Shown here: positions 44,111 to 53,142 of the stretch, piece after piece
Position numbering within the stretch: position 1 is the first letter of the stretch
How the letters are laid out: every line of letters begins with the position of its first letter
Assembly (NCBI RefSeq): GCF_001428245.1
Contig: NZ_LMRV01000044.1
Coordinates: 124,923 to 188,922 of the forward strand
Source of the DNA: Paenibacillus sp. Soil522
GTDB lineage: Bacteria; Bacillota; Bacilli; Paenibacillales; Paenibacillaceae
Direction of reading: 5' to 3'
DNA: 64,000 nt
Notes under the pieces: generated by a model
Database searches by the model: none
The model's input: the letters and a program-made list of their open reading frames with translations, nothing else
What the model was told of the DNA's origin: nothing
Position numbers and translations under genes: made by a program

Positions 44111-44395
44111 ATGAATGTTTCGAATGTGGAGCAGAAGCGAATAAGGCTGAAGCGATTTTTGAATATACTATCCGAAGATCCTTCTCTATTAAATCAAGCA
44201 GAGCAAGTGGAATCGAGATCGTTGGCTGATCTTCTTATGCTCACCGGTTACACGCCTCAAAACGAACACGTTGATATGGCTGAGCTGGTGTCGCTGCTGC
44301 TCAAGAAGATAGGGCATCATGCTTGCTCGGAAGATATGATGGAGCACGTCATGAATGGCGGAACGGTTGATGAATTTATGAACATAAGTAAATAA
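44111..44395 (+). CDS. Hypothetical small protein upstream of the exopolysaccharide operon
   Basis: 94-residue, mainly helical, charged protein with no membrane segment or known motif. GGAGGG lies 8 nt before the ATG, so it is probably a real gene. It is 160 bp before the chain-length gene, with a possible promoter between, so it may be separate from that operon. Function unknown. Confidence 0.6.
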   Translation: MNVSNVEQKRIRLKRFLNILSEDPSLLNQAEQVESRSLADLLMLTGYTPQNEHVDMAELVSLLLKKIGHHACSEDMMEHVMNGGTVDEFMNISK

Positions 44396-44470
44396 GCAGC
44401 TACATAACCGTGATTAGGAAGCGATCAGACTGGATGCTCCTATGAAAATCCATACCTAAAAGTTCGCGTT

Positions 44471-44498
44471 TTGAATAATGGTATGAGAATTGTATTCT
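44471..44498 (+). promoter_or_regulatory. Candidate promoter of the exopolysaccharide operon
   Basis: TTGAAT (44471-44476) and TATTCT (44493-44498), 16 bp apart, lie about 60 bp before the first operon gene. Matches are good but the spacing is short. Confidence 0.42.
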
Positions 44499-44558
44499 TT
44501 ATGAGTAATTTTTAATTTTAAATAGCTAGATGACTTAACCAGTAACGGAGGAAATGAC

Positions 44559-45314
44559 TTGGAATTAAAACATTATTGGTTCATCGTTAAAAGAAGGCTG
44601 CTATTGATAACGTTGATTATTTTAGTAAGCTGTCTGACCATCGGCATTTACTCCTACAAGTTCATCGAACCGCAGTATGAAGCTTCCACAAAACTAATTG
44701 TCAATGATTACAAGGACAGCAGCGCACCGCTTCCGAGTATCGATGTTGGCTCGATTAACTCCACGATTGGACTCATCAAAACCTATAAAGAAATCATTAA
44801 AACGCCTCGTATGATGAAAAAAGTCATCAAAGAGTACCCAGAGCTTGCTAAGACGTACGGTGAGCTCATTGGCAAAGTAAGTGTAAGCTCAGCTACTGAA
44901 ACGCAGGTCATGACCGTGACCGTCCGTGATGATTCCTATGAGAAGGCGGCTAATATCGCAAACGCCGTTGCAATCGTTTTTCAAAAATCAGTTCCTGAGC
45001 TGATGAAGGTTGATAATGTTTCTGTCTTGGACCAAGCCGATCCGAAGGAAAAACACGGTCCGGTGGCTCCGAATCCGAACTTAAATATTGCCGTCGCATT
45101 CATCCTGGCGCTGATGGCGGGTATAGGTCTTTCCTTCCTGCTGGATCATTTGGATAATACGGTCAAGAGCGAAGAAGACATCGAGATGCTTCTAGGCGTT
45201 CCGGTACTGACTTCAATACCGAGAATTAAAGAAAGTGATGCTACTGAACGGGGAAGCAATGCCCCGCTAACGCCAAGAGCTGGGAGGGGAAGCAATGTCT
45301 CGCTTGATACGTAA
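44559..45314 (+). CDS. Wzz/YveK-type polysaccharide chain-length protein
   Basis: Membrane adaptor that controls polymer length and activates the tyrosine kinase encoded next (CpsC/EpsA-like). Membrane segments at about residues 13-33 and 170-190 enclose an extracytoplasmic Wzz domain with PQYEASTKLIV; the proline-rich APNPNLN stretch precedes the second segment. The cytoplasmic tail contains the VKSEEDIEMLLGVPVLTSIP sequence usual in these proteins. Start is TTG at 44559 with GGAGG upstream. It overlaps the kinase gene by 20 bp. Confidence 0.92.
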   Translation: MELKHYWFIVKRRLLLITLIILVSCLTIGIYSYKFIEPQYEASTKLIVNDYKDSSAPLPSIDVGSINSTIGLIKTYKEIIKTPRMMKKVIKEYPELAKTYGELIGKVSVSSATETQVMTVTVRDDSYEKAANIANAVAIVFQKSVPELMKVDNVSVLDQADPKEKHGPVAPNPNLNIAVAFILALMAGIGLSFLLDHLDNTVKSEEDIEMLLGVPVLTSIPRIKESDATERGSNAPLTPRAGRGSNVSLDT

Positions 45315-45987
45315 ATGGAACCTTATTACGGAAAGAAATCCGAATTCGCCGATCTCCGAAGGGTATCGGATGCTGCGGACAAACATCGAGTTTTCAACGA
45401 TCAACCATAAGCTGCAAATCATTATGGTCACCTCTTCCAAACCAAGCGAAGGAAAAAGCACCACTTGCGCCAATATGGCAGTGTCTTTCGCTCAAGCGAA
45501 CAAACGGGTGCTGCTGATCGACGCGGATTTGCGAAAACCGGCACAGCATCACATTTTCAATATTTCTAACCATAAAGGCTTGACCACCGCCTTGTTCAAT
45601 CAACAAGAGCCGCAGGATGTCATTCAGCATACGCATACGGAGAATCTGTCGGTCATTACCGCAGGTCCGACTAAGCCTAATCCATCAGAGCTGCTGTCAT
45701 CGAAACATATGGGGGCTCTGCTTGAGAAAATGAGGGAAACATACGACGTGATCATCATCGACACACCGTCGATCATGTCCGTAACGGATGCTCAAATCGT
45801 TGCCACCCAAAGCGATGGCGTCGTTCTAGTTATCGAATCGGGAAAAGTGAAAAAAGAACTTGTGCTCAAAGCGAGGGCCTCTCTCGAGCATGTGCAAGCC
45901 AATCTTATCGGCGTCGTTCTCAATAACACCAACCGAAATCGCTCGGATTCCTATTCCTACTATTACGGAGCTAGTAACGACGCTTAG
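45295..45987 (+). CDS. CpsD/CapB-type tyrosine-protein kinase
   Basis: Bacterial tyrosine kinase that works with the 44559 product in polymer export control. Walker A SSKPSEGKST (K54), Walker A-prime VLLIDADLRKP, Walker B VIIIDTPS. The C-terminal tail has a tyrosine cluster (SYSYYYG), the autophosphorylation site in this family. GGGAGGGG lies upstream of the ATG inside the preceding gene. 230 aa is typical. A structured leader RNA follows before the next gene. Confidence 0.93.
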   Translation: MSRLIRKWNLITERNPNSPISEGYRMLRTNIEFSTINHKLQIIMVTSSKPSEGKSTTCANMAVSFAQANKRVLLIDADLRKPAQHHIFNISNHKGLTTALFNQQEPQDVIQHTHTENLSVITAGPTKPNPSELLSSKHMGALLEKMRETYDVIIIDTPSIMSVTDAQIVATQSDGVVLVIESGKVKKELVLKARASLEHVQANLIGVVLNNTNRNRSDSYSYYYGASNDA

Positions 45988-46024
45988 CGTCATTACACCG
46001 GATAATAGCTAAGTTGGATTGGAT

Positions 46025-46136
46025 GGTAATGTCTCCTGCACCTCTATCACCGGAGGCACTCGGTCACACTGTGGGTCAGCCGACCTTAGACGTTTAGCGT
46101 CAAGGGTGTGACGTGAGGAAGGGTTTAATGCCCTAG
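46025..46136 (+). ncRNA. Candidate EAR (epsC) leader RNA element
   Basis: The 312-bp gap between the tyrosine kinase and galU can fold extensively. GTCACAC (46063-46069) pairs with GTGTGAC (46106-46112), closing two inner hairpins, GGTC/GACC (46074-46085) and GACG/CGTC (46089-46101); AGGG/CCCT (46120-46134) adds a further stem. In Bacillales the EAR element lies at the same place, after the second gene of the eps operon, and promotes read-through of downstream terminators. The call rests on position and folding; I have no covariance-model result. Confidence 0.6.
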
Positions 46137-46159
46137 CAATCTTTATTTTTTATTTTTAC

Positions 46160-46240
46160 CTCGGATTTTTTCTAAAAATCTGAGCTATGCTCTCCGAGAC
46201 GCTTCAAGACACTCCAAGATATGGAAAGCATAGCTCGCAT
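46160..46240 (+). terminator. Two overlapping hairpins, possible regulated terminator
   Basis: CTCGGATTTTT pairs with AAAAATCTGAG (46160-46184) and GAGCTATGCT (46182-46191) pairs with AGCATAGCTC (46227-46236), with GCATTTTT following the second. The hairpins share the bases GAG and so exclude each other. This is what an attenuator controlled by an upstream antitermination RNA would look like. Confidence 0.5.
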
Positions 46241-46299
46241 TTTTAGCATCTTGGTAGAATGCGAATAAAAAAAATATAAATAGGATAGGGTGAAGTCAA

Positions 46300-47205
46300 A
46301 TGAAAAAAGTGAGAAAAGCTATTATTCCTGCAGCAGGACTCGGTACCCGGTTTTTACCGGCGACAAAGGCGATGCCGAAAGAAATGCTTCCAATCGTTGA
46401 TAAGCCCACTATTCAGTACATCGTAGAGGAAGCCATTGAATCTGGGGTAGAAGACATCATCGTCGTGACTGGTAAAGGTAAACGTGCGATCGAAGATCAC
46501 TTTGATATTGCGTTTGAGCTGGAATATACCTTAGAGGAAAAAGGGAAATTCGACATCTTGGAAAAAGTCAGAAAATCTTCCAATGTAAATCTTCATTATA
46601 TAAGGCAAAAAGAAGCGAAAGGGCTCGGGCACGCCGTATGGTGCGCACGTAATTTTATCGGAGACGAACCGTTCGCTGTTCTGCTTGGCGATGATATCGT
46701 AGAATCCGAAGTGCCTTGCATCAGACAGCTGATCGAGCAGTATGAGCGTACCGAACGTTCGGTCATCGGCGTTCAAACCGTCAGTGCGGATCAGACAAAC
46801 CGGTATGGGATTGTCGATCCTGGCGAGATAATGGACCGTCTGTATCAAGTGAAACGTTTTGTGGAAAAGCCGCCGCTAGGACAGGCTCCATCCAACTTGG
46901 CCATTATGGGCCGATATATTTTGACCCCGGAAATATTCGATTATTTAGGGCAGCAAGAGGTTGGCGCAGGCGGAGAAATTCAGCTGACCGATGCGATTCA
47001 AAAGCTGAATATGGATAAAGGCGTTTACGCCTATGACTTCCAAGGCAAGCGCTATGATGTGGGTGAAAAACTCGGCTTTATTTTGACAACAGTCGATTTT
47101 GCGCTCCGGAATAACGAACTTCGTGATCAGCTCATGAGCGAGCTTGGGGAATTGTTGGAACGGGAACAAGTGAAACAACAATTAATAGGTATTGGGGGTG
47201 AATAA
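46300..47205 (+). CDS. galU: UTP-glucose-1-phosphate uridylyltransferase
   Basis: Makes UDP-glucose from glucose-1-phosphate and UTP, the precursor for glucosyl transfer and for UDP-glucuronate made by the Ugd enzyme at 60621. The N-terminal [21 protein letters not shown] motif, EKP (VEKPPLG) and GEIQLTDAI are diagnostic. 301 aa, standard. AGGATAGGGTG precedes the ATG. First gene after the leader RNA, so it should be subject to its control. Confidence 0.96.
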   Translation: MKKVRKAIIPAAGLGTRFLPATKAMPKEMLPIVDKPTIQYIVEEAIESGVEDIIVVTGKGKRAIEDHFDIAFELEYTLEEKGKFDILEKVRKSSNVNLHYIRQKEAKGLGHAVWCARNFIGDEPFAVLLGDDIVESEVPCIRQLIEQYERTERSVIGVQTVSADQTNRYGIVDPGEIMDRLYQVKRFVEKPPLGQAPSNLAIMGRYILTPEIFDYLGQQEVGAGGEIQLTDAIQKLNMDKGVYAYDFQGKRYDVGEKLGFILTTVDFALRNNELRDQLMSELGELLEREQVKQQLIGIGGE

Positions 47206-47207
47206 CC

Positions 47208-47879
47208 ATGATGCGTCCGCAGTATCGCGATGAAGTGATATTGAATGACAACTCAACTGATTACTATGAGAACTCACTCCATTCGGTGATCAAACGCACC
47301 CTTGACATTACCGGATCTCTGGTTGGATTAATTCTGTTAAGTCCGCTGTTTGTTATCATTGCCATTCTGATTAAATTAGAGGATCCGAAAGGCTCCGTAT
47401 TATTCTATCAAACAAGGATCGGCAAGAACGAGAAGCCGTTCCGGATGTATAAATTCCGCTCCATGGTAAGCAATGCGGAAGAAAAGCTGAAAGATCTGCT
47501 CGCTAAGAACGAAATTGAAGGCGCGATGTTCAAGATGAAGAACGATCCGCGTATTACGAAAATTGGGAAGTTCATACGAAAAACAAGCATCGATGAGCTT
47601 CCGCAGCTGATCAATGTGCTCCGAGGCGATATGTCCTTGGTAGGTCCAAGACCTCCTCTTACAAGGGAAGTTGCGGAGTATACGGCTTACGACAAGCTGC
47701 GTTTAACGGTTAAACCTGGTTGTACAGGACTTTGGCAGGTAAGCGGCCGTAATGAATTAAGTTTTAAAGAAATGGTTGAACTGGACTTGAAGTATATCCA
47801 AAATCGTAGCATAGGGGCCGACTTGAAAATCATATTCAAGACTTTCAGAGTACTCCTGGGGGCAAAAGATGCTTTCTAA
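47208..47879 (+). CDS. Undecaprenyl-phosphate sugar phosphotransferase (EpsL/WcaJ type)
   Basis: Initiating enzyme that transfers a sugar phosphate, probably glucose-1-phosphate, to undecaprenyl phosphate. One membrane helix (about 35-57) and the catalytic domain with KIGKFIRKTSIDELPQL, GDMSLVGPRP and a PGCTGLWQVSGRN end. 223 aa, the short monotopic form without the N-terminal four-helix domain of WbaP. ATG at 47208 has GGGGGTGA upstream. Confidence 0.94.
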   Translation: MMRPQYRDEVILNDNSTDYYENSLHSVIKRTLDITGSLVGLILLSPLFVIIAILIKLEDPKGSVLFYQTRIGKNEKPFRMYKFRSMVSNAEEKLKDLLAKNEIEGAMFKMKNDPRITKIGKFIRKTSIDELPQLINVLRGDMSLVGPRPPLTREVAEYTAYDKLRLTVKPGCTGLWQVSGRNELSFKEMVELDLKYIQNRSIGADLKIIFKTFRVLLGAKDAF

Positions 47880-47891
47880 GGTGGGAAATTG

Positions 47892-49148
47892 ATGAAAAAG
47901 ATGATGTTTATTACGAACCGGCTTCCATTTCCTAATACGGACGGCAGAAAAAACCTGCTTCAGCAATACATTCAGCAAATCAAAGATATATATCCAGAAT
48001 GTCAGATCGTGAACTTGTCTTTTGTTGATGACAATAAGTACCTGAAGGATAAGCCGGATGCGATTTCCCGATTGGTATGTCTGAATTTGCCCGGTATGGC
48101 CGAAAAACTTTTCAATGTACTGGTCTATTCCTTGTTAATGCGGAAGTGGCCGATACAAGTATCCGTTTATTATTCCCGGAGAACACATCGGCTGATCAAA
48201 GAAATCGTCAAGGAAGAGCAGCCGGAATTCATCTTTTATGATATGGTGCGGGTAGCGGAGTACGTTACGGATGGAACCTCGCAAAAGGTGCTCAGCTACG
48301 ATGATCTTCTGTCATTGCGTTATGAACGGCAGCTTCAATGGTTTCATTACATTCCGTCCGTATTCGGCAGTTTTTCGAACAAGCTCCCAGACGGTATCAA
48401 GCGGTTTGCAAATTTGAAGTTCTTTCAAAAATGGCTTGTTGCTTTCGAAAGCAAGCTGCTGGACAAGTACGAGAAACATGTAGCTAATAATTTCCAGCAT
48501 CTTATCTTTACTTCTCCCAAAGAAGCGGAGACCTTCCGGGATATTGTCCGTCATCGGTCTTGTCTCGGCATCCCGATGAGATTCGACCCGGATAAGAAAA
48601 TGACAAAGAATCCTCGTACGTATGACAGAAACAAGATCGTCTTTGTAGGGAAAATGGACATCCCGCACAATACCTCCGCTGTAGTCTATTTCTGTGAGAA
48701 GATATGGCCCAGGATGAAGCAGCAGGCACCGAAAGCAAAGTTTTATATCGTCGGAAAAAATCCTTCCGCCGAGGTGCTTCAGCTGCAGAAGGACTATCCT
48801 GACATTATCGTAACCGGCGAAGTAGATAACGTTAAGCGGATCGTGAGCGATGCCGCTTTAATGATCGCTCCGCTGCTTTTTGGCACAGGAATTAAAACGA
48901 AGATCGTCGAGGCTATGTCTTGGGGAGTTCCGGTCGTAACCAATCCGATCGGCAGCGAAGGCATCAACGCAATCAATCATGAGGATCTGTTCGTCTGTGA
49001 AACGGATGATGAGATGGTAAAAAATATTCTCCTATTATTGAACAACGAAGAGATAAACGAAAAAGTTTCGCGCAATTCGATCCGTTACGTGACCCAACAT
49101 TTCAGCAGCTCCGTGACCCGTAAAAATCTGGAGTTGATTCTATCGTAG
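47892..49148 (+). CDS. Glycosyltransferase family 4 protein
   Basis: GT-B-fold glycosyltransferase acting at the cytoplasmic membrane surface. The N-terminal domain begins MFITNRLPFPNTDGRKN and the C-terminal domain has FVGKMDIPHN, IAPLLFGTGIKTKIVEAMSW and GVPVVTN, the usual EX7E-like donor-site region. Start is ATG at 47892 behind AAGGTGGG; a TTG lies directly before it. 418 aa. Probably adds an early sugar of the repeat unit. Confidence 0.9.
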   Translation: MKKMMFITNRLPFPNTDGRKNLLQQYIQQIKDIYPECQIVNLSFVDDNKYLKDKPDAISRLVCLNLPGMAEKLFNVLVYSLLMRKWPIQVSVYYSRRTHRLIKEIVKEEQPEFIFYDMVRVAEYVTDGTSQKVLSYDDLLSLRYERQLQWFHYIPSVFGSFSNKLPDGIKRFANLKFFQKWLVAFESKLLDKYEKHVANNFQHLIFTSPKEAETFRDIVRHRSCLGIPMRFDPDKKMTKNPRTYDRNKIVFVGKMDIPHNTSAVVYFCEKIWPRMKQQAPKAKFYIVGKNPSAEVLQLQKDYPDIIVTGEVDNVKRIVSDAALMIAPLLFGTGIKTKIVEAMSWGVPVVTNPIGSEGINAINHEDLFVCETDDEMVKNILLLLNNEEINEKVSRNSIRYVTQHFSSSVTRKNLELILS

Positions 49149-49153
49149 GGACA

Positions 49154-50521
49154 TTGCGCAAAGAGCAGGTGTTGGTTATTCGAAATCTTGTTATTGCGCT
49201 ATTTATGTTATCCCTGACGCTCTTGACGTACGACAGCTTGCCATATATCAATTTCTCGGTCTATAGGCCAATATCCATGTTTCCGATGTTCCTTGCTTCT
49301 ATCTTGCTCCTGTTTACCGACTTCAGGTTTAAGAAGTGGGATATATTTTTACTCGTCTTCGTGATGTACAGCATCGGGCATTCCATGATCGTTGCAACGA
49401 TAAACGGGGATATCGCCAGCAGTGTGTCGCATATTATCACGCTGCTGTTTGGTCTTTCTATGTATCGGGTATCGGTATATGCCGCTGAACAAGCGAAAGA
49501 AGATCCGGAGATTAGAAAGAGCATCGCCAAATGTATTGCTATAGCCTTTATTCCTCCGCTTGCAGCCGGTTTTCTGCAGCTATTCGATGCATTTTTCGTC
49601 CGCAACGGGTTTTCCGGAGTCTTTACGGGACTGTTCGCGGATAAAGTGTATCTCCGGAGGATTCAAATGCTGTCGGGCGAGCCTTCATGGGCGGCGATCC
49701 ATATGCTGAGCGGCGGGTTAATCATGTTCTTCCTGCATAAACAGGGGTTCCGTAAGCAGTTGCTTCTGCTTGTCGCTACTATGCTGCTTATGGTACTTTC
49801 CTTCTCCGCTTACGCTTACAGTGTACTGCTGACCGCGCTGGTCATTTATGTACTGATCACGAACAAGAACAGGGGCCGGATGCTGGTCGTTTTGGCGGCC
49901 TGCGCCTTTGTCGTCGTAGTGGGCGTGCCTTATCTGATCGAAACATTCAAGGTAAGCGGCTATTTTACGCAGCGGTTTCAATTTAATTTCGATCAACTAA
50001 TAAATAATGATAATTCGTTTTTTGTTAGGCTGGTGTTTCCGGCCATCGGTTTTATGGAATTTGCCAGACATCCGATCTTTGGAGTCGGCGGCGGTTTTTA
50101 TTATACGGAAGTTGCCTCCCTCCTACAGCAGCATTTCAGCAGCGGATTAAAATTCAGTGAAGTTTACGATCTGGTATTTATTGATCCCTATTCAGCAACG
50201 TCGAGAAATATGGTGTCGAAGGTGTTCGCTGAGGAAGGCCTTATCGGGGTTATCCTTTTTGGAGGATTTCTGGTTTCGATTTTTCGCAGCTGTGGGGCAA
50301 ATTCGTATTCGAAATTCGCTTTTGCGTTATGCATTTCACTCGTCATGAACTTTGATTCATATGCTTTTCTGGATTTCTGGTTGTTGTTCGGATTCATCCG
50401 CGGTGGAGGGTTCGAAACGGAAGCTATACGTACCGGGATGCCTGTACGTCTGCCCGTTCGGGCTAAAGGTCCGATACCACCTGTTAGACCCATCTATAGC
50501 GAATGGAGACGAAGGGCATGA
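49154..50521 (+). CDS. Wzy-type polysaccharide polymerase
   Basis: Membrane protein of 455 aa with about eleven hydrophobic segments and a large extracytoplasmic loop near the C-terminus (HPIFGVGGGFYYTEVASLLQ), the arrangement of O-antigen ligase/polymerase proteins. It should join repeat units outside the membrane. The start is uncertain: TTG at 49154 has only a close AGGG; a TTG at 49172 is possible. The stop overlaps the next ATG as ATGA. Family sequences vary strongly, so the assignment rests on topology and context. Confidence 0.8.
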   Translation: MRKEQVLVIRNLVIALFMLSLTLLTYDSLPYINFSVYRPISMFPMFLASILLLFTDFRFKKWDIFLLVFVMYSIGHSMIVATINGDIASSVSHIITLLFGLSMYRVSVYAAEQAKEDPEIRKSIAKCIAIAFIPPLAAGFLQLFDAFFVRNGFSGVFTGLFADKVYLRRIQMLSGEPSWAAIHMLSGGLIMFFLHKQGFRKQLLLLVATMLLMVLSFSAYAYSVLLTALVIYVLITNKNRGRMLVVLAACAFVVVVGVPYLIETFKVSGYFTQRFQFNFDQLINNDNSFFVRLVFPAIGFMEFARHPIFGVGGGFYYTEVASLLQQHFSSGLKFSEVYDLVFIDPYSATSRNMVSKVFAEEGLIGVILFGGFLVSIFRSCGANSYSKFAFALCISLVMNFDSYAFLDFWLLFGFIRGGGFETEAIRTGMPVRLPVRAKGPIPPVRPIYSEWRRRA

Positions 50522-51765
50522 AAATCGTTATTGTAAATACTTTGTACAGCCCGCATATTATTGGCGGTGCGGAAATATCGACACAAATCTTAGCCGAAAC
50601 GTTTGTAACAACGGCTGAAGTGCATGTCATTACGACAGGCGGACAAAAGAGAAACGCCGGTATAACGTCAGAGTCGATCAACGGGGTTACGGTTCATCGA
50701 GTTCCTTACAACAATATATATTGGATCGGCGATACGGAAAAACGCGGCAAGCTGAATAAGGTGGCCCGCAGACTTATCGATCTTTATAATCCCATGCAAA
50801 TCGGGACGGTTGCGAACCTGTTGAAGGAATTAAAACCTGATTTGGTTCATACTCAGAATTTGTCCGGATTCGGGCCTGGGATATGGACAGCTTTCTTCAA
50901 AGCGGGTGTACCGATCGTTCATACATTAAGGGATTATTCGCTCATCTCGCCTGTCAGCTCGCCAATATCCTATCCGCTGATGTCGCGGTTATACAGGCTG
51001 ACTTCTCTTGGATTCAGCAAACGGGTTGCCGCGGTTGTTGGTATATCTTCTCATATTTTGAACCGTCATACAGAAGAGGGATTGTTTCCGAATGCTCAAA
51101 AACTGGTCATTCCGAACGTAGTGGATGGCGACATCGTCGCGGGAGAGAAAGATTTCACCCGTAAGCCGCTTCGCATTGGCTATTTCGGCAGAATCGAACC
51201 GGAGAAGGGCGTCCGTGAATTAATTGATGCCATCCGCTCGTTACCGGGTGAGGTGATTGAACGCCTATATGTATGCGGTGATGGCAAGCTGAAAGAAGAG
51301 CTTTCGGAATCGTGCCGGAATGACGGCCGCATCGTGTTCACCGGTAAAGTGAAGCCGAAAGAGGCGCGGGAGCTCATGGCCCAAGTAGATGTCACAGTTG
51401 TTCCTTCGATCTGGGAAGAGCCGTTCGGGCGGGTCCTCATCGAATCCTATCAAGTCGGTACGCCCGTATACGCCTCAGCAGTTGGAGGAATTCCGGACGT
51501 TGTGCCGGATCGTCAATTTCTTTTTGCTCCAGGCAGTTCAGGAGCCATTAAAGATAAGTTAAAGGAGTATTACTTATTCTCGGATGAAGAAAAAAGAACG
51601 ATTCAAAGACAATGTCTGAAACACAGTCTCAAGTTCACCAAACAATCACTGCTTGAACGGCATACGGAATTATATAAATCGGTACTTTCTCAGGTAACCG
51701 GTACTGCACATTCGGAAAAGGCTTTTTCAAGTGGAAAAAAAATAAAGGCCGATGTGGGAAGGTAG
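50518..51765 (+). CDS. Glycosyltransferase family 4 protein
   Basis: GT-B-fold transferase. The N-terminus MKIVIVNTLYSPHIIGGAE is the typical GT4 opening with a glycine-rich loop; the C-terminal domain has RIGYFGRIEPEKGVRELIDA and PSIWEEPFGRVLIESYQVG, the EX7E motif. The ATG at 50518 overlaps the polymerase stop and has GGAG 9 nt upstream; an in-frame extension to 50503 has no support. 415 aa. Confidence 0.92.
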   Translation: MKIVIVNTLYSPHIIGGAEISTQILAETFVTTAEVHVITTGGQKRNAGITSESINGVTVHRVPYNNIYWIGDTEKRGKLNKVARRLIDLYNPMQIGTVANLLKELKPDLVHTQNLSGFGPGIWTAFFKAGVPIVHTLRDYSLISPVSSPISYPLMSRLYRLTSLGFSKRVAAVVGISSHILNRHTEEGLFPNAQKLVIPNVVDGDIVAGEKDFTRKPLRIGYFGRIEPEKGVRELIDAIRSLPGEVIERLYVCGDGKLKEELSESCRNDGRIVFTGKVKPKEARELMAQVDVTVVPSIWEEPFGRVLIESYQVGTPVYASAVGGIPDVVPDRQFLFAPGSSGAIKDKLKEYYLFSDEEKRTIQRQCLKHSLKFTKQSLLERHTELYKSVLSQVTGTAHSEKAFSSGKKIKADVGR

Positions 51766-51768
51766 TCT

Positions 51769-53142
51769 ATGGCACAATTGGCAATCCGTAAAGTATTAAA
51801 AGGGAATGGTCTTGTTCAAACGATTTTGCGTACAAGCGCAACTAATTTTATGGTGATGGTCGTAACTACGCTGACCTCCATCGTGACAGCGAGAATGTTC
51901 GGCGTCGCAGGCAAAGGGGAATTTTCGGCGATTCTGTTCTGGGCGACCTTCTTAGTAGGGGTTGTTGGATTCGGTCTTCCCACTTCCCTTATTTACAACA
52001 TGAAGCAGCATGTCGGCAAAGGAGCGGAGTACATTAGAGCAGGCTTTCTGTTCCAGCTCCCGGTCAGCATCATTGTCGGCGTGATTTCATGGATCTATCT
52101 TCCGGTTTGGCTGGGTAACTATTCTGCCGACGTCATTCAGACCGCTCGGTGGTACACCGTGCTGACGCTGCCGCTGCTGCTTGCGGTCAATCTGATCGCG
52201 GCACTTGCGCAAAGCACGGACAACTTCAAAATCTATAACGGTGTGAGGTTGTTAGTTCCGATTTTTAATTTGGCGGGTATCGTCGTACTCTTTATGACCG
52301 GAGTGCTGAATATCCATGCTGCCGCGTTGGTCTACCTGATTACGACGCTGCTAGTCGTCATGTGGTCCTTGTTCCAATTGAGGCGCGAGCTGAAAATCGA
52401 CTGGTTTAAGCGGATGGTTGACCGGGTAGCGGCAAAGTCGTTGTTCGGTTACGGAAGCAGGGTATTTGGTGTCGAGCTGCTGGGAACCTTGTATTCGCAG
52501 TTTGACAAAATCATTATCCTGTCGCTCCTCACGCCGCGGGATTTCGGTCTGTACAGCGTCGTTTATGCGCTGTCCCGCGTTTTCAATACGGTTCAGATGG
52601 CCATCTCGAATGTCATCTTTCCAAAATTGACAGGGCTGGACAAGGACAAGATTATCTCAACGGTCGGCCGGGCTTTCCGGTTGTCGCTTATCCTGATGAC
52701 GATCGTGGTCGTACCGAGTATATTCATAGGCAGATTCCTGATGGGTATTTTATTCGGCCAGGAATTTCTGGAGGCCAGCATAGCCTTTTATCTTCTATCT
52801 ATAGAATGCATTCTCGGCGGCGGCTCATGGATTCTGGCAGCTTCGTTCAACGCATTGGGCCGCCCCGGTCTCGTGCTAATCCGGCAAGTTATAGCACTTG
52901 CGATTACGATCGGACTATTTTTTGTATTTACCCCTTTATACGGTCTGAACGGAATCGCCCTTGCTTTAGTAGTCGGTGCGCTGGTAAGAATGCTGATCAC
53001 GATAGCCGCGATGAGGGTCGTGTTTAAGGTAAGGTTTGCCGGCATGCTTTTTGATAAAGACGATTTCCGCTTTTTGATCGGTCGTCTGAGAGAAAAAAAC
53101 ATCATTAAAAGAGCGGGAAGAGCAGGTGGAATGGATGAGTAA
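51769..53142 (+). CDS. Wzx-type flippase of the MATE/MVF superfamily
   Basis: Lipid-linked repeat-unit flippase with about twelve to fourteen membrane segments over 457 aa. The N-terminal TARMFGVAGKGEFSAI sequence is typical of oligosaccharide flippases. It follows the previous gene by 3 bp and overlaps the next by 8 bp, so translation is coupled. Confidence 0.9.
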   Translation: MAQLAIRKVLKGNGLVQTILRTSATNFMVMVVTTLTSIVTARMFGVAGKGEFSAILFWATFLVGVVGFGLPTSLIYNMKQHVGKGAEYIRAGFLFQLPVSIIVGVISWIYLPVWLGNYSADVIQTARWYTVLTLPLLLAVNLIAALAQSTDNFKIYNGVRLLVPIFNLAGIVVLFMTGVLNIHAAALVYLITTLLVVMWSLFQLRRELKIDWFKRMVDRVAAKSLFGYGSRVFGVELLGTLYSQFDKIIILSLLTPRDFGLYSVVYALSRVFNTVQMAISNVIFPKLTGLDKDKIISTVGRAFRLSLILMTIVVVPSIFIGRFLMGILFGQEFLEASIAFYLLSIECILGGGSWILAASFNALGRPGLVLIRQVIALAITIGLFFVFTPLYGLNGIALALVVGALVRMLITIAAMRVVFKVRFAGMLFDKDDFRFLIGRLREKNIIKRAGRAGGMDE

